In this document: piece after piece, positions 11,238-20,965 of the stretch
Numbering within the stretch: the stretch's first letter is position 1
How the letters are laid out: each line of letters begins with the position of its first letter
NCBI RefSeq assembly: GCF_030253575.1
Contig: NC_080567.1
Coordinates: forward strand, 33,061,501-33,125,500
Source of the DNA: Rhododendron vialii
Lineage: Eukaryota; Streptophyta; Magnoliopsida; Ericales; Ericaceae
Length of the DNA: 64,000 nucleotides
Direction of reading: 5' to 3'
The notes under the pieces: generated by a model
The model's input: only the letters and a program-made list of their open reading frames with translations
Databases searched by the model: none
Told to the model about the DNA's origin: nothing
Position numbers and translations under genes: made by a program

Positions 11238-13536
11238 ATGGTCATCGAGCTCTCTTCGGACAGTTCCGGTAGTTCAGGTTCTTCTCCTGTTGAAATTCCC
11301 GAGGACATTCGCCAGACACTTCGGGAGAGGGCATTCTTCCGGACTCCAATCGACTGCGTTGAACCATTTGAACCCTCGAGAGCTCCTCGTGAGGTGACGA
11401 CGTTTGACTCCCAAGATATGGAAGCCCCAAGTACCTCGAACCAAGGTCCGGGTCCATTCGCCGATGCCCCCGAGGAGGTACGGGGACGCAGGAGGGCGAT
11501 GAGGCCATGCCCATACCGAAATCAATACTTTGACGGCTCCTCGGCTTCTTATGCCGAATTTAAGAGGGTATACAGCGTTCCTCATGACGTTGACATTCGG
11601 ATCTTACCGAACAGCGACCCCAAGGACCTTCCACACCGGGAGGGAGCACTCATATTCCCCTTGATGGCTATCACAGAGGGGGGCGTTAGATTCCCCCTTC
11701 ATCAGTTTGTCCGAAGGGTTCTCCGAGCTCTCTCCCTCACGTCTTCTCAGCTGACGGTGAACTCCTACCGGATCATCACGAGCATTATAGAGCTGAGGAG
11801 ACAATATAACCTGACGTTCGGACTCGAGGAGCTTTTCGGTGTATACCTCGTTGGAGTTAACCGGGAGAGCGACCGTCACTACCTCTCATGTAGGACGGGA
11901 TACGACACCTTCCTTATCGACCATCTTCCTGACTCGGAAGAGTGGGCGAGTATTTATGTGTCGGTCACCGGGAATTTTATGTTTGGACCTGGGGAGAGCG
12001 CGGACACAGCCACCACAGTTCAGTTCGAAACCGGGGCTCCTGGTCGGTAGAAACATCTTCTTAGCTTTATTATGTTTGCACATTTTTCTTTCCTCATTGT
12101 ATACTGATTCTTCCATTCTCTATCTTTCAGCCGAGGGCATCGTTGCAGAGCTTCGGGCAAGAGCTAACCGAGCGCAAATAACAGCGGCCTACGCAATCCC
12201 TATCACGAGTCGGTATGCACCCGATCTGCTCGGATACAAACCGACTTACACCGGTTATTTGAAAAAGAAGCCGAGGCAGCAAGGAGTTTCTCGAGGGGGA
12301 CGAGGACGTGGCCGAGGAAGAAACCAAGGAAGAGGAGAAGGCAGGAGAGGAGGAGCCGGGGCGACAGAAGACGAAGTTGGTGAGTCTGTTCCCCGAGGCG
12401 TGATCCGGGAAGAAATCGACCGGGAGACCCCAGAAAGGACGGGACTTAGTGGAGAGATGACCGGTCGTGGAAGGGAAGTGCTCAACCTTCGGCGCCAAAG
12501 GCCACGAGGGCGGGGTGCTGGCGTCAGGGTTGGCTCGCCGGGGACCGGAACCTCGAGGGTGATCCCTGTTTCTCCTCAGGAGCCGCCGGAGAAAAGGGCT
12601 CGCACCGAGGAAGAAGGCTTCGGACAAGGGAGGGGCGGGGAGCCGATCTTGATAGATGAAACAGGGGCCCGAGGAGATGAGGGGGATGTGGAGAGCCGGG
12701 GGGGAACCGAGACGAGGACTCGCGTTCCGGCGAGGGAGGTCCCCTGGGCCCCCGAGGTTCGTCACTACTCGGGGCGCCTGATTCATCATGCTGATAGCGC
12801 GTCTTCTAACATTGGGACGGCGTTTGGGCTGCTTCGGTCGTGTATTCTTCCGAAGGATGCCCGAGCTGTTGAGGGGTGCACCGTGGATCTGACAGGAGAG
12901 ATAGCGCAGGCACTTCTGAAAGTAAGTTACTTCTGAAAGTTTCTTTTCTTACTCCTTCGATCGTTTTATTGGAATTTTGATCAATTTTAATTGTGTTGGT
13001 AGGCCGGCGCTCGGGTGCTCGCTGTGAACGAACAGTGCCAGGCACGGGAGCAGGAGATGGAGCTGCTGAGGAAGACACTTGCTCAGAGAGAGGACGACCT
13101 GAAAGTGGCGAGGGAGACTTGTGACCTCTACCTAGCCGACTTTCAGCGGTGCGACCGGGAGCGGGTTCTTGCCGAAGCGAAAGCCAAAAACGCTGAGGAG
13201 GATGCTGACACATTGAGGGCTGCTGGGGCTCGGGAGGTCGAGTTTGCAAGGAACAAAGGCTACGATGAGGGCTGGGATGCTGCCGGAGTAGAATATAAGA
13301 AGCAGGTCCGGGAGATAGAAGCCGAGCTCTTCAGGGATCGGTTCTTGGACGGACTTCGGTACGGCCACGAGGCCTTGATAAGCAAGCTTACTCTGCCAGA
13401 GGGTTCGGAGCTTCGAACCGTGCCTGAGCCCCCTCCTGAAGAGCTCGTGCTACCGGAGGAGGAAAACGAGCAGGTGCCGATCCAGGAGCCCCAAGCGACC
13501 GAGGAGCCAGCTGACCTTAGTGCCCCTGTTCCCTGA
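11238..13536 (+). CDS. Antisense accessory protein of the Tat element, three coding exons
   Basis: Exons 11238-12042, 12131-12921 and 13003-13536 join in frame (805+791+534 nt, 709 codons). Intron borders are GT...TTTCAG (88 bp) and GTAAGT...TTGGTAG (81 bp); the first donor (CTG/GTCGGT) is weaker than an overlapping out-of-frame one. A probable 5'UTR intron spans 10829-11231 (GAG/GTATGT...GGCAG). The ATG at 11238 follows that acceptor directly; the reading frame upstream of it has no other ATG. Exon 1 resembles the plant 'putative gypsy type transposon' domain (FPLHQFVRRVLRALSLTSSQL ... SYRIITSIIELRR). Exon 2 has a basic RG-rich stretch near KKKPRQQGVSRGGRGRGRG, possibly nuclear or RNA-binding. 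Exon 3 is charged with heptad-like spacing, likely coiled coil, ending in a Pro/Glu-rich tail. Role unknown. Confidence 0.8.
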
Positions 13537-14427
13537 TGAAGCGTAGGAACTTTATATTTTGTAACTCTGAAAAAGTACTTTAATTTTTGCTTGAATGGTC
13601 GGTTTACTGGACGGCTCCGGACATTTGGAGTTTGCCGTTCCAGGGATTGTAATTGTTTGATACTTGAAGCAGTACCCCTTTTGTTTATTGTTCGTGAATG
13701 AATGCTCTTCTTTTCTTGAATGTTTTTATCTTTGAAATGCTTGTTTGATTGGTTTGCTCCTTAGGTTATGATGCCCCTGCTTCGGTGGGACTTAAAAAGT
13801 TTGTAGAAACAAGTTTAACCGAAGCGTTAACCGAATCGTTTTGCCAAGCATAAAAAAGATGTTCAATCAAGAAAAAGTGACTCGTTCCGAAGCCCCAGCT
13901 TAGTAGGACCGAATCAGAACCATTCATTGTAATGAACTTTTGACATTGCACGCCCCTGCTGATTAATAGAAATGAGCTTATCGAGCAGGCGCGGGATTGT
14001 ATTACTGCTAGGGACGTAGGCCGGCGTAATGAAGTGGTATGGCTTCTGCCATAGGTTCGTGACGCGGCGAGTCCGAACAGTGAGAAATTGCTGATGGGTC
14101 GGTGTAAGGGGCTCGGAGAAAAAGGCCGAGTATCCTTACAGCGAGTGACCAGAAATTTAGACGACCGAAGAGGCCCGGGCGACTTGGTGGGGATTTTTCT
14201 CCGAGGGTATCACCTATGGGAGAATAATATCCCTGAAGTCGGTATAAAATGGTCCGGGCAAGAATAGGCCAAGTATAAGTAATTTAAACAATCAGTGTAC
14301 GAATAGTGCCAAAGAGCATTCTCATTAAAACTCGGGGTATTGTCAATACATAAGCAGATTGCTTTCAAAACTTTCTTAAAAGAAAATGCAACGTAATAAG
14401 GACAAAACGGGCTTCGGTGGCCGAGCA
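13537..14427. other. Spacer between convergent antisense gene and pol 3' ends
   Basis: About 890 bp with no coding potential I can support. It should hold the 3' end of the antisense transcript and lies within the 3' untranslated part of the sense RNA, so the two transcripts would overlap. Confidence 0.6.
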
Positions 14428-17400
14428 CTATCCGTAGAACTTCTTCAGATTGTTGGCGTTCCATGACTTAGCAATGGGGGAACCATCCAGTTTCTCCAAT
14501 TTGTAATTACCCGAACCGAGGTGCTTGAGAACTCGGTAAGGACCCTCCCAATTGGGCATTAACTTTCGCTTTTTGGACTTCTCCACCACCTTTTTCCAAA
14601 CGAGATCGTCAGGCTTAAACGACCGGAGGCGCACGCTTCGGTTGTAACCCTTTGCAACCTCCTGTTGGTATGAAGCGAGCTTTATCCTTGCGTTGTCCCG
14701 TTCTTCTTCGGCTAAATCTAGGTCCGAAGCAATGGTGGTGTTGTTGACCGACTCATCAAAATTTTCTGTTCTCATTGTTGGGAGTCCGACTTGGAGTGGG
14801 ATGACCGCCTCCATTTCGAATGCCAAGGAAAAAGGTGTGCGACCGGTTGATCGCCGAGGCGTCGTACGATAGCCCCAGAGTACCCTGGGCAGCTCTTCGG
14901 CCCACTTTCCTCGCCGTGACTCGAGTCGTCGCTTTAGCCCGGATGAAATTGCTTTGTTTGCCGCCTCAGCCTGTCCGTTGCCCTGGGGGTAAGCCGGAGT
15001 GGACGTGTCCCATTTGATACCGTATTCGTCAAGCAGAGCCCGGTACTTCTGTCCTGTAAACTGCCCTCCATTGTCAGTAATTATGGCGAACGGCACACCG
15101 AAGCGTGAGATGATGTTGCGCCACACAAAGCGGATGACGTCTGTTTCTTCGATGGTTACCAGGGGCTCGGCCTCGACCCATTTCGAGAAATAATCTGTTG
15201 CGGTTAAAAGGAACTTGAATCCACCCGGAGCGACTGGGAGCTTTCCAACGATATCCATGCCCCATTGGGAGAAGGGCCAGGGGCTGGTGAGAGGGCTCAG
15301 GTCCCGGGCCGGCTGATGGATAATGGGAGCGAACATCTGGCACTTTTTGCAACGCTTGACGAACTCTTCAGCGTCCTTCTTCATTGTCGGCCACCAATAT
15401 CCCTGAGTGAGGGCTCGGTGGGCGAGCGATCGTCCACCGGAGTGACAACCGCTGTCACCGGCGTGAAGCTCTTCGATAATGCCCGGAACTTGATGTGGGT
15501 GTGCAACCAATAAGTACGGCCCGGTAAACGATCTTCGGTAAAGCTTGCCGTTGGGATTGAGCCAGAAGAGGGCAGCTTTATTGCGGAGTCGGTGGGCGTC
15601 CTTTTTGTCGGTGGGAAGGGAGTCTTCCCTTAGGTAAAGGACGATTTCATCCATCCAGCTCGGACCGAGCTCTATGTTGAGTACTTCCTTCTGTAGGTCT
15701 TCGAGTTCAAAACTGGGCTTGTCAATAGAATTGAAGGAAATGGATCGGTGCCCAGTGCATGAGAATGCCGAAGCGAGACCTGCCAGGGCGTCGGCGTGGG
15801 CGTTCTGTTCCCTTGAAATATGCTCGACTCTGATTGCTTTAAAGCGTTGAATGAGCTGGACAGCGGCGCTTAGGTAGGTACGCATGCGGTCATCCCGAGC
15901 TTCGTATTCTTCAGAGAGTTGGTTAACCACCAACTGGGAGTCGCTGTAAACGACGAGCTCTTCGATGCCAATGGCTTCGGCAGTCTTGAGTCCGGAGATT
16001 AACGCCTCATATTCGGCCTCGTTGTTAGAGGCTGGGAAATTGATGGAGAAGGAGCTTTCGTGCAAGACACCGGAGGGTGAGAGAAGAACGACGCCCGCAC
16101 CTGCGCCTCGGCTGTTGGATGCGCCATCGACGTACATTTTCCATACATCTCCGTGAAAGAGCTGCCAAGCTGTGCTAGGGTTGGCCTGGAGTACTGCTTC
16201 GGTGCTCGGTGGGGGTGCCGAAGCAGATACGTTGGGCGGTGTAAGCTCTGCGATGAAGTCAGCCAGAACCTGAGCCTTTATTGCTGTCCGAGGCTGAAAG
16301 TGGATTTCGAAATTGGCAATCTCAACGGCCCATTGTGAAATTCGGTTGGAGAGATCGGCCTTTCGGAGAAGAGATTTGAGGGGGAACTCGGTCAGGATGA
16401 TGATGCGATGAGACTGGAAATACGGGGCAAGCTTTCGGGAGGCTGAGATTAGGGCGAGCACGAGCTTCTCCAGGGGGAGGTAGCGCGTCTCGGCGGGAGT
16501 CATGGTTTTGCTGGAGTAGTAGATTGGCTGGTGCTCCCGACCCTCCTGTCGGACGAGCACCGAGCTGACGGCGTGCGGGGAGACAGCTAGATAGAGGAAC
16601 AGGTCTTCCTGGTCCCTTGGAGTGACGAGGAGTGGAGCCGTGGAAAGATACTCCTTTAGTCGCTGGAGCGCTCGGTCACATTCTTCTGTCCAGTTGAAGC
16701 TTCGTCGGCTGCCCTTTAGTAGAGCGAAAAATGGCTGACATTTGTCCGAGGAGCGACTTATAAACCGATTCAGAGCAGCAGCCATCCCGGTTAGACGCTG
16801 AACATCGCGCTTGTTGTGGGGAGCCGAGAGCTGATCAATTGCTTGAATTTGGGAAGGATCGGCCTCAATACCGCGCCGGGAGACGAGATGGCCGAGAAAT
16901 TTGCCGGAGCTGACGCCGAAGACACATTTCTCGGCATTGAGGCGGAGTTTGTGGCGCTTTAGTATCTCGAAGACTTCGGCAAGGTGGGTTAGATGATCAC
17001 CGGCACGAAGACTTTTAACCACCATGTCGTCAATGTATGCCAGCATAGTGTCGCCCAGTAATTGCTCGAACATCTTGGTTATCATTCGCTGGAAGGTTGC
17101 TCCGGCATTTTTCAAACCGAAGGGCATTACGAGGTAACCGAAGATCCCGTGGGGGGTAATGAAGGCGGTGTTCTCGATATCGCCTTCGCTCATGGCGATC
17201 TGGTGGTAGCCCCGGTACGCATCCAAAAAGCTGAGTCGCTCGTGGCCAGAGGTGGCGTCGACAAGCTGGTCGATTCGGGGAAGAGGAAAGAAGTCCTTCG
17301 GGCAAGCATCGTTAAGGTTGGAGTAGTCGACGCAGACACGCCATTTGCCATTTTTCTTCTTGACTACGACGGTGTTAGCCAACCACTTGGGGTACTGGAC

Positions 17401-19038
17401 CTCTCTGATTGCCCCAGCGTTTAGGAGTCGGTTGACTTCTTCAATGACGGCCTCGGAGTGAATGGGAGAGGACCGTCGTGCCTTCTGTACGACCGGTCGC
17501 TTGGCTTTGTCGATGTTGAGCTCGTGGCAGATAAAAGAGGGGTCGAGCCCCGGCATCTCGTAGGGAGTCCAGGCGAACACTTCAATGTTTCGGTTGAGAA
17601 AAGCTACCGTCTCGTTCCGATCAGTGTCACTAAGTGAGGAACTGACAAGGAAGAAGCGGGAGCCGTCCTCGGTGATTGGGATTGTGGCCACATCTTCGAC
17701 GGTTTTGTCGTCGGGGGATCTGCCGACGTCCTCCAAAACTGGGGCTTCTGGTGCTTCAATGAGATTCACCCGGGGGGTCTGCTTGGTGCTTCGGACAGCG
17801 TTGACGTAGCACTGCTTGGCCGCGGTCTGGTCTCCGTACAGGTCTTCCTGGTGCCCGTTAGTGCCGATGAAACGTACCACTTGGTGATAAGTGGAAGCAA
17901 TCGCTTTAAGCCTATGCAGCCAGGTTCGACCGACAATGGCGTTGTAAGGGCCAGGGACGTCGACCACCACAAAGTCTATTTCAAGCGTTACCGAGCCGGC
18001 ACGGACAGGAAGAGTGATCATACCGATGGGCCAGACAGGAGCTCCGTTGAAGCCGATAAGGGGAACTTCGGAAGGACGGAGGTCGGTCTCGGGAATCTTT
18101 AGATCCTTGAAAAGGGAGTAGTACATGACTTCGGCCGAGCTGCCCTGGTCTACGAGGACGCGACGGACATTGAAATTTCCGATGCGTAGCGTGACCACGA
18201 GGGCGTCGTTGTGGGGAAGTTGGACACGGTCGAGATCCTTCTCGGTAAACGTTATCGTCCATTTGGAGCCGTCGTCGGTTCTTGGGCGCTTCGGTTCGGG
18301 GCCAACTATCATGACCTGCTTGGAGGAGGAGGCTTCATTCAATTCTGCCCGGATGACTCGAGCGGCTTCGGGGTTCAAGGGACCATGTATGACGTTGATT
18401 GTCTGTACCTCTTCCTCGGTATGTGATTCGGTCCTCTGTGTCCGAGCCGTCGTCTTCTCGTGATCGATGAAGTTTCCGAGGTGGCCACCAGCAACAAGCT
18501 GTTCCAAGTAGGCCTTGAAGGGCTTGCATGCTGTGGTGAAGTGACCTTGCTCGCTATGGTAGCTGCATCGAACGATGGGATTCTTGATTTTCCCATTTTC
18601 GGTTCCGAGCTTTTGATTGGGGAAGGAGAAAAAAGGCTGATCCTTCACTTGATCAATGATCCGGTAGATGGGAATGGTGAAGACGGTCTTTTCGGCGTTG
18701 AAGTCGCTTGGCTTCGGCCCCCTCCTCGGCGACTGCTTGATCGTGTTGACCTGTTTCTTCGAGGTTGAGACAGGTGCGGGGGCCGGTATGGATACCGAAG
18801 TGTTCAACGCTTTTGAACTTGTAGGCTTCCCGATGCCTCTCTCTGCCTTGGACTCGATGAGCTGACACCAGTTCTCGATTCGAGTCATAAGGTCCTTCAT
18901 AGAGTTCGGCTTATGGCGAGCGAGGTCGTCGTAGACTTGCTCGTCCTGGGATGTGAGACCGAGCTTGAATCCTCGGGCAGAGATGACACCGTCGCAACCT
19001 TCTATCTCATTGAACAACTCCCAATAACGGCCGGCGTA
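14428..19038 (-). CDS. Pol polyprotein (PR-RT-RNH-aRNH-INT) of element 1
   Basis: An open frame of about 1,536 codons follows the gag stop directly in the same frame. Positions are counted from residue 1 = codon 19017-19015. A CxxHxxxxHxxxxC knuckle is at 151-164; protease D290 in VDQGSSA; reverse transcriptase ~545-705 with YIDD at 661-664; a first RNase H ~780-905; a second, archaeal-type RNase H ~955-1085 with D964, E1002, D1026 and D1076. Integrase has an H/C zinc finger (H1185, C1223, C1226) and catalytic D1255, D1315, E1351 (35-residue D-E spacing). The frame is open throughout. Residue 1401 is Glu where element 2 has Gly in a conserved post-catalytic segment (plus-strand T at ~14817). 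No own ATG is expected; expression would depend on passing the TAG at 19039-19041. Confidence 0.93.
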   Translation of the reverse strand, partial: YAGRYWELFNEIEGCDGVISARGFKLGLTSQDEQVYDDLARHKPNSMKDLMTRIENWCQLIESKAERGIGKPTSSKALNTSVSIPAPAPVSTSKKQVNTIKQSPRRGPKPSDFNAEKTVFTIPIYRIIDQVKDQPFFSFPNQKLGTENGKIKNPIVRCSYHSEQGHFTTACKPFKAYLEQLVAGGHLGNFIDHEKTTARTQRTESHTEEEVQTINVIHGPLNPEAARVIRAELNEASSSKQVMIVGPEPKRPRTDDGSKWTITFTEKDLDRVQLPHNDALVVTLRIGNFNVRRVLVDQGSSAEVMYYSLFKDLKIPETDLRPSEVPLIGFNGAPVWPIGMITLPVRAGSVTLEIDFVVVDVPGPYNAIVGRTWLHRLKAIASTYHQVVRFIGTNGHQEDLYGDQTAAKQCYVNAVRSTKQTPRVNLIEAPEAPVLEDVGRSPDDKTVEDVATIPITEDGSRFFLVSSSLSDTDRNETVAFLNRNIEVFAWTPYEMPGLDPSFICHELNIDKAKRPVVQKARRSSPIHSEAVIEEVNRLLNAGAIREVQYPKWLANTVVVKKKNGKWRVCVDYSNLNDACPKDFFPLPRIDQLVDATSGHERLSFLDAYRGYHQIAMSEGDIENTAFITPHGIFGYLVMPFGLKNAGATFQRMITKMFEQLLGDTMLAYIDDMVVKSLRAGDHLTHLAEVFEILKRHKLRLNAEKCVFGVSSGKFLGHLVSRRGIEADPSQIQAIDQLSAPHNKRDVQRLTGMAAALNRFISRSSDKCQPFFALLKGSRRSFNWTEECDRALQRLKEYLSTAPLLVTPRDQEDLFLYLAVSPHAVSSVLVRQEGREHQPIYYSSKTMTPAETRYLPLEKLVLALISASRKLAPYFQSHRIIILTEFPLKSLLRKADLSNRISQWAVEIANFEIHFQPRTAIKAQVLADFIAELTPPNVSASAPPPSTEAVLQANPSTAWQLFHGDVWKMYVDGASNSRGAGAGVVLLSPSGVLHESSFSINFPASNNEAEYEALISGLKTAEAIGIEELVVYSDSQLVVNQLSEEYEARDDRMRTYLSAAVQLIQRFKAIRVEHISREQNAHADALAGLASAFSCTGHRSISFNSIDKPSFELEDLQKEVLNIELGPSWMDEIVLYLREDSLPTDKKDAHRLRNKAALFWLNPNGKLYRRSFTGPYLLVAHPHQVPGIIEELHAGDSGCHSGGRSLAHRALTQGYWWPTMKKDAEEFVKRCKKCQMFAPIIHQPARDLSPLTSPWPFSQWGMDIVGKLPVAPGGFKFLLTATDYFSKWVEAEPLVTIEETDVIRFVWRNIISRFGVPFAIITDNGGQFTGQKYRALLDEYGIKWDTSTPAYPQGNGQAEAANKAISSGLKRRLESRRGKWAEELPRVLWGYRTTPRRSTGRTPFSLAFEMEAVIPLQVGLPTMRTENFDESVNNTTIASDLDLAEEERDNARIKLASYQQEVAKGYNRSVRLRSFKPDDLVWKKVVEKSKKRKLMPNWEGPYRVLKHLGSGNYKLEKLDGSPIAKSWNANNLKKFYG

Positions 19039-20322
19039 CTACCGAAGCGTTTCGTCGTTCCTCTTACGGAGGGCTAAGAGGGAGTCGATCTCCTTCTCGT
19101 GCTTGTTGCTCGTTACGAACCGTGCCATGAAGGCGTCACAGAGGGAATCGAACGAGGAGATTGACCGAGCCGGGAGTTGATTGAACCAGGTGAGGCCCAG
19201 GTTGCCGAGGCTTGCTGGAAACACTTTGCACAGGAAAGCATCATCCGAGGGTTCATTCCGAAGAAATAGAGACATGACGGTTTTATACTGGACCAGATGA
19301 GTGTACGCCTCGGTCTTGCCGTCATATTTTGCGAACTTGGGTTGGGAGAATCCTTTGGGTGGGGTAACCGAGTCGATCTCTCTTGTGAATGGAGAGGTCG
19401 AGAGTCGTGCAAGTCGCGCATCGCGATGAGGTCGGATCGAACGGTCGGGGCCGTCTGGACGCTCAGTCGCTGTACGCTTCTTGGGGACGAGTTTGTCCAA
19501 TCGTTCGTGCTCCTTTCTCTTTGGATCGATACTAACCGTTTTTCTGGGAAAACGCTCCTGGCGATGATGTCGGTAGCTATCCCGAGCGGAAGCCTCGAGG
19601 CGCTCGGTGACCGGGCTCCTGCTGTTTGCAACGCCGGGGTGCGAGACGATGGGACTTCTGGCTCGGGGGCCCTTCAGGCGCTCCCGGTATCCTCTAGTCT
19701 GGATCTCGACAAGGCCGTCATCTCCCCTGGATGCCCTTGTGAGGCTAGGGGTAGATTCCCGGCATGTCCTGCCCACAAGGACGGAGTGGGTGGAGGAGGC
19801 AGAGACGCTCCCACCACCGAGCCTGTCAAAGGCCGATGGCCTCCTTCGAAGTTGCGCAGGAGAGCGAGAACGGTCCCTGCGCGATGTTTCTTTTGGGGCT
19901 CGTGTGTCCACCGGTCTTGGTGACTCAAGACGATCCTTGACTGAAGGACGGGATCTGTGCTCTAGCAGGTGACCGGCTTCGTGACTGCGTGGGGGGGTGC
20001 GACGGTTTGTTCTTCCGCCGCGGCTCCCGGAGGAATGAGATGGGGAGATGAGGAGGTGTTTGATCTCTGCCAACTCGTCTCGGACGTGTCTGTCGCGGTC
20101 TACAACCGTCGTGAGATCATCGATTTTGCGCTCGAGATGGCGGATGTAGGAGTGGAGCTCGGAGGATGGGCCTGCGTCTGGAGCTGATGCTCCGGCGCCA
20201 ACTCCGATGGATATGTGGTTCTTTCCATGGGCCGCCGCTCCTCCAGAAGCCAGGCTGTGGTCCACGAGGGAACCGAGCCCGTGGGCGGTACCACCGTGAT
20301 GTGCGTCGTCGATCTCCACCAT
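19039..20322 (-). CDS. Gag protein of element 1, ending at an in-frame TAG
   Basis: A 427-residue ORF starts at ATG 20322, 83 bp inside the 5' LTR. Residues ~1-320 are low-complexity, rich in Arg and Ser. Residues ~330-427 match a retrotransposon gag core (KFAKYDGKTEAYTHLVQYK ... LTWFNQL ... FMARFV). The gag core appears to continue past the TAG (YAGRYWELFNEI follows in the same frame), so the stop cuts the domain short. No zinc knuckle precedes the stop; it lies in the pol part. The TAG may be a disabling mutation or a readthrough stop. Confidence 0.88.
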   Translation of the reverse strand: MVEIDDAHHGGTAHGLGSLVDHSLASGGAAAHGKNHISIGVGAGASAPDAGPSSELHSYIRHLERKIDDLTTVVDRDRHVRDELAEIKHLLISPSHSSGSRGGRTNRRTPPRSHEAGHLLEHRSRPSVKDRLESPRPVDTRAPKETSRRDRSRSPAQLRRRPSAFDRLGGGSVSASSTHSVLVGRTCRESTPSLTRASRGDDGLVEIQTRGYRERLKGPRARSPIVSHPGVANSRSPVTERLEASARDSYRHHRQERFPRKTVSIDPKRKEHERLDKLVPKKRTATERPDGPDRSIRPHRDARLARLSTSPFTREIDSVTPPKGFSQPKFAKYDGKTEAYTHLVQYKTVMSLFLRNEPSDDAFLCKVFPASLGNLGLTWFNQLPARSISSFDSLCDAFMARFVTSNKHEKEIDSLLALRKRNDETLR

Positions 20323-20383
20323 GTTTGATTCTGGATGTTTTAACGGAGCAGATGGGGGGAAGTGAAAGTTGAAAGGATGGCTA

Positions 20384-20403
20384 GGTCCCCAGCGGAGTCG
20401 CCA
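20384..20403 (-). promoter_or_regulatory. Primer binding site of element 1
   Basis: Two bases inside the 5' LTR the minus strand reads TGGCGACTCCGCTGGGGACC, starting with the TGG that pairs with a tRNA 3' CCA. Tat/Ogre elements are reported to use tRNA-Arg; I cannot confirm the tRNA here. The same core TGGCGACTC appears at two LTR relics (35844 and 39257). Confidence 0.75.
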
Positions 20404-20405
20404 AT

Positions 20406-20960
20406 TGTAGGGGTTCGATTTAGGAGGAAGGACCTTCGCCTGAACTTGTACTTCACTTCCGCTGCTCCGTTCCTCCGCCGATGGACCTGCAACAAGTCAC
20501 TAAGGCTGGAATAGCCCTGTGACCCTCCGACGATCAAGTTAGATGTAAGGAGAGTTGCTTTTAGGTCTAGGGTTAGGGGAAGATGGCATACCTCTCAAAG
20601 ATGAATATCCCTTTGTATTTATAGACCTAGGTTAACTTGGGCTCCAAGCCAGTGCGTGGAGGTCACGCTTAGGTAACCGCCCTTGGTGACATCATAGATG
20701 ACGCCACGGGATAAGACGGTTACGAAGCACATGGGCAGATGATCCTTTTCGCCACGTATCGCTCATGGTCCCCTCCTGCTATGCTGCATTCTGCCAAAAG
20801 TCCCAAGCGGAATGTACACCTCGGTAACTAGCCGAAGTGTAAACAGGAGACTTGACTCCGAGCGAGTAAACAGAAAGATATACACAGGCCCATGTCAATA
20901 TGAGGCCTCGGTTGATGGTGGTCCGGTTATATTACCGAGACGATTACCGAAGCCTCCACA
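20406..20960 (-). repeat. 5' LTR of element 1
   Basis: 555 bp, apparently identical to 9748-10302. TATAAATA on the minus strand at 20616-20623 is the likely promoter of the gag-pol RNA. The target duplication TTTAC follows at 20961-20965. Confidence 0.95.
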
Positions 20961-20965
20961 TTTAC

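Larger units (their letters stand above)
9748..20960 (-). mobile_element. Complete Tat-lineage Ty3-type LTR retrotransposon, element 1
   Basis: An 11,213-bp element transcribed from the minus strand. It has two 555-bp LTRs starting TG and ending CA, and 5-bp target duplications TTTAC at 9743-9747 and 20961-20965. Order in its own sense: 5' LTR (20406-20960), primer site, gag, protease-RT-RNase H-second RNase H-integrase, a ~4-kb region with an opposite-strand gene, polypurine tract, 3' LTR (9748-10302). A second, archaeal-type RNase H domain and an extra antisense ORF downstream of pol are recognised traits of the Tat lineage (Retand-like). The interior is clearly richer in GC than the flanks. 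Confidence 0.95.

Noticed and set aside
12127..12789. 220-codon minus-strand ORF
   Set aside because: It is the antisense shadow of exon 2 of the accessory gene, Pro/Ser-rich from the complement of GC-rich codons.
19018..19041. Programmed frameshift between gag and pol
   Set aside because: Both ORFs are in the same frame; only a TAG separates them.
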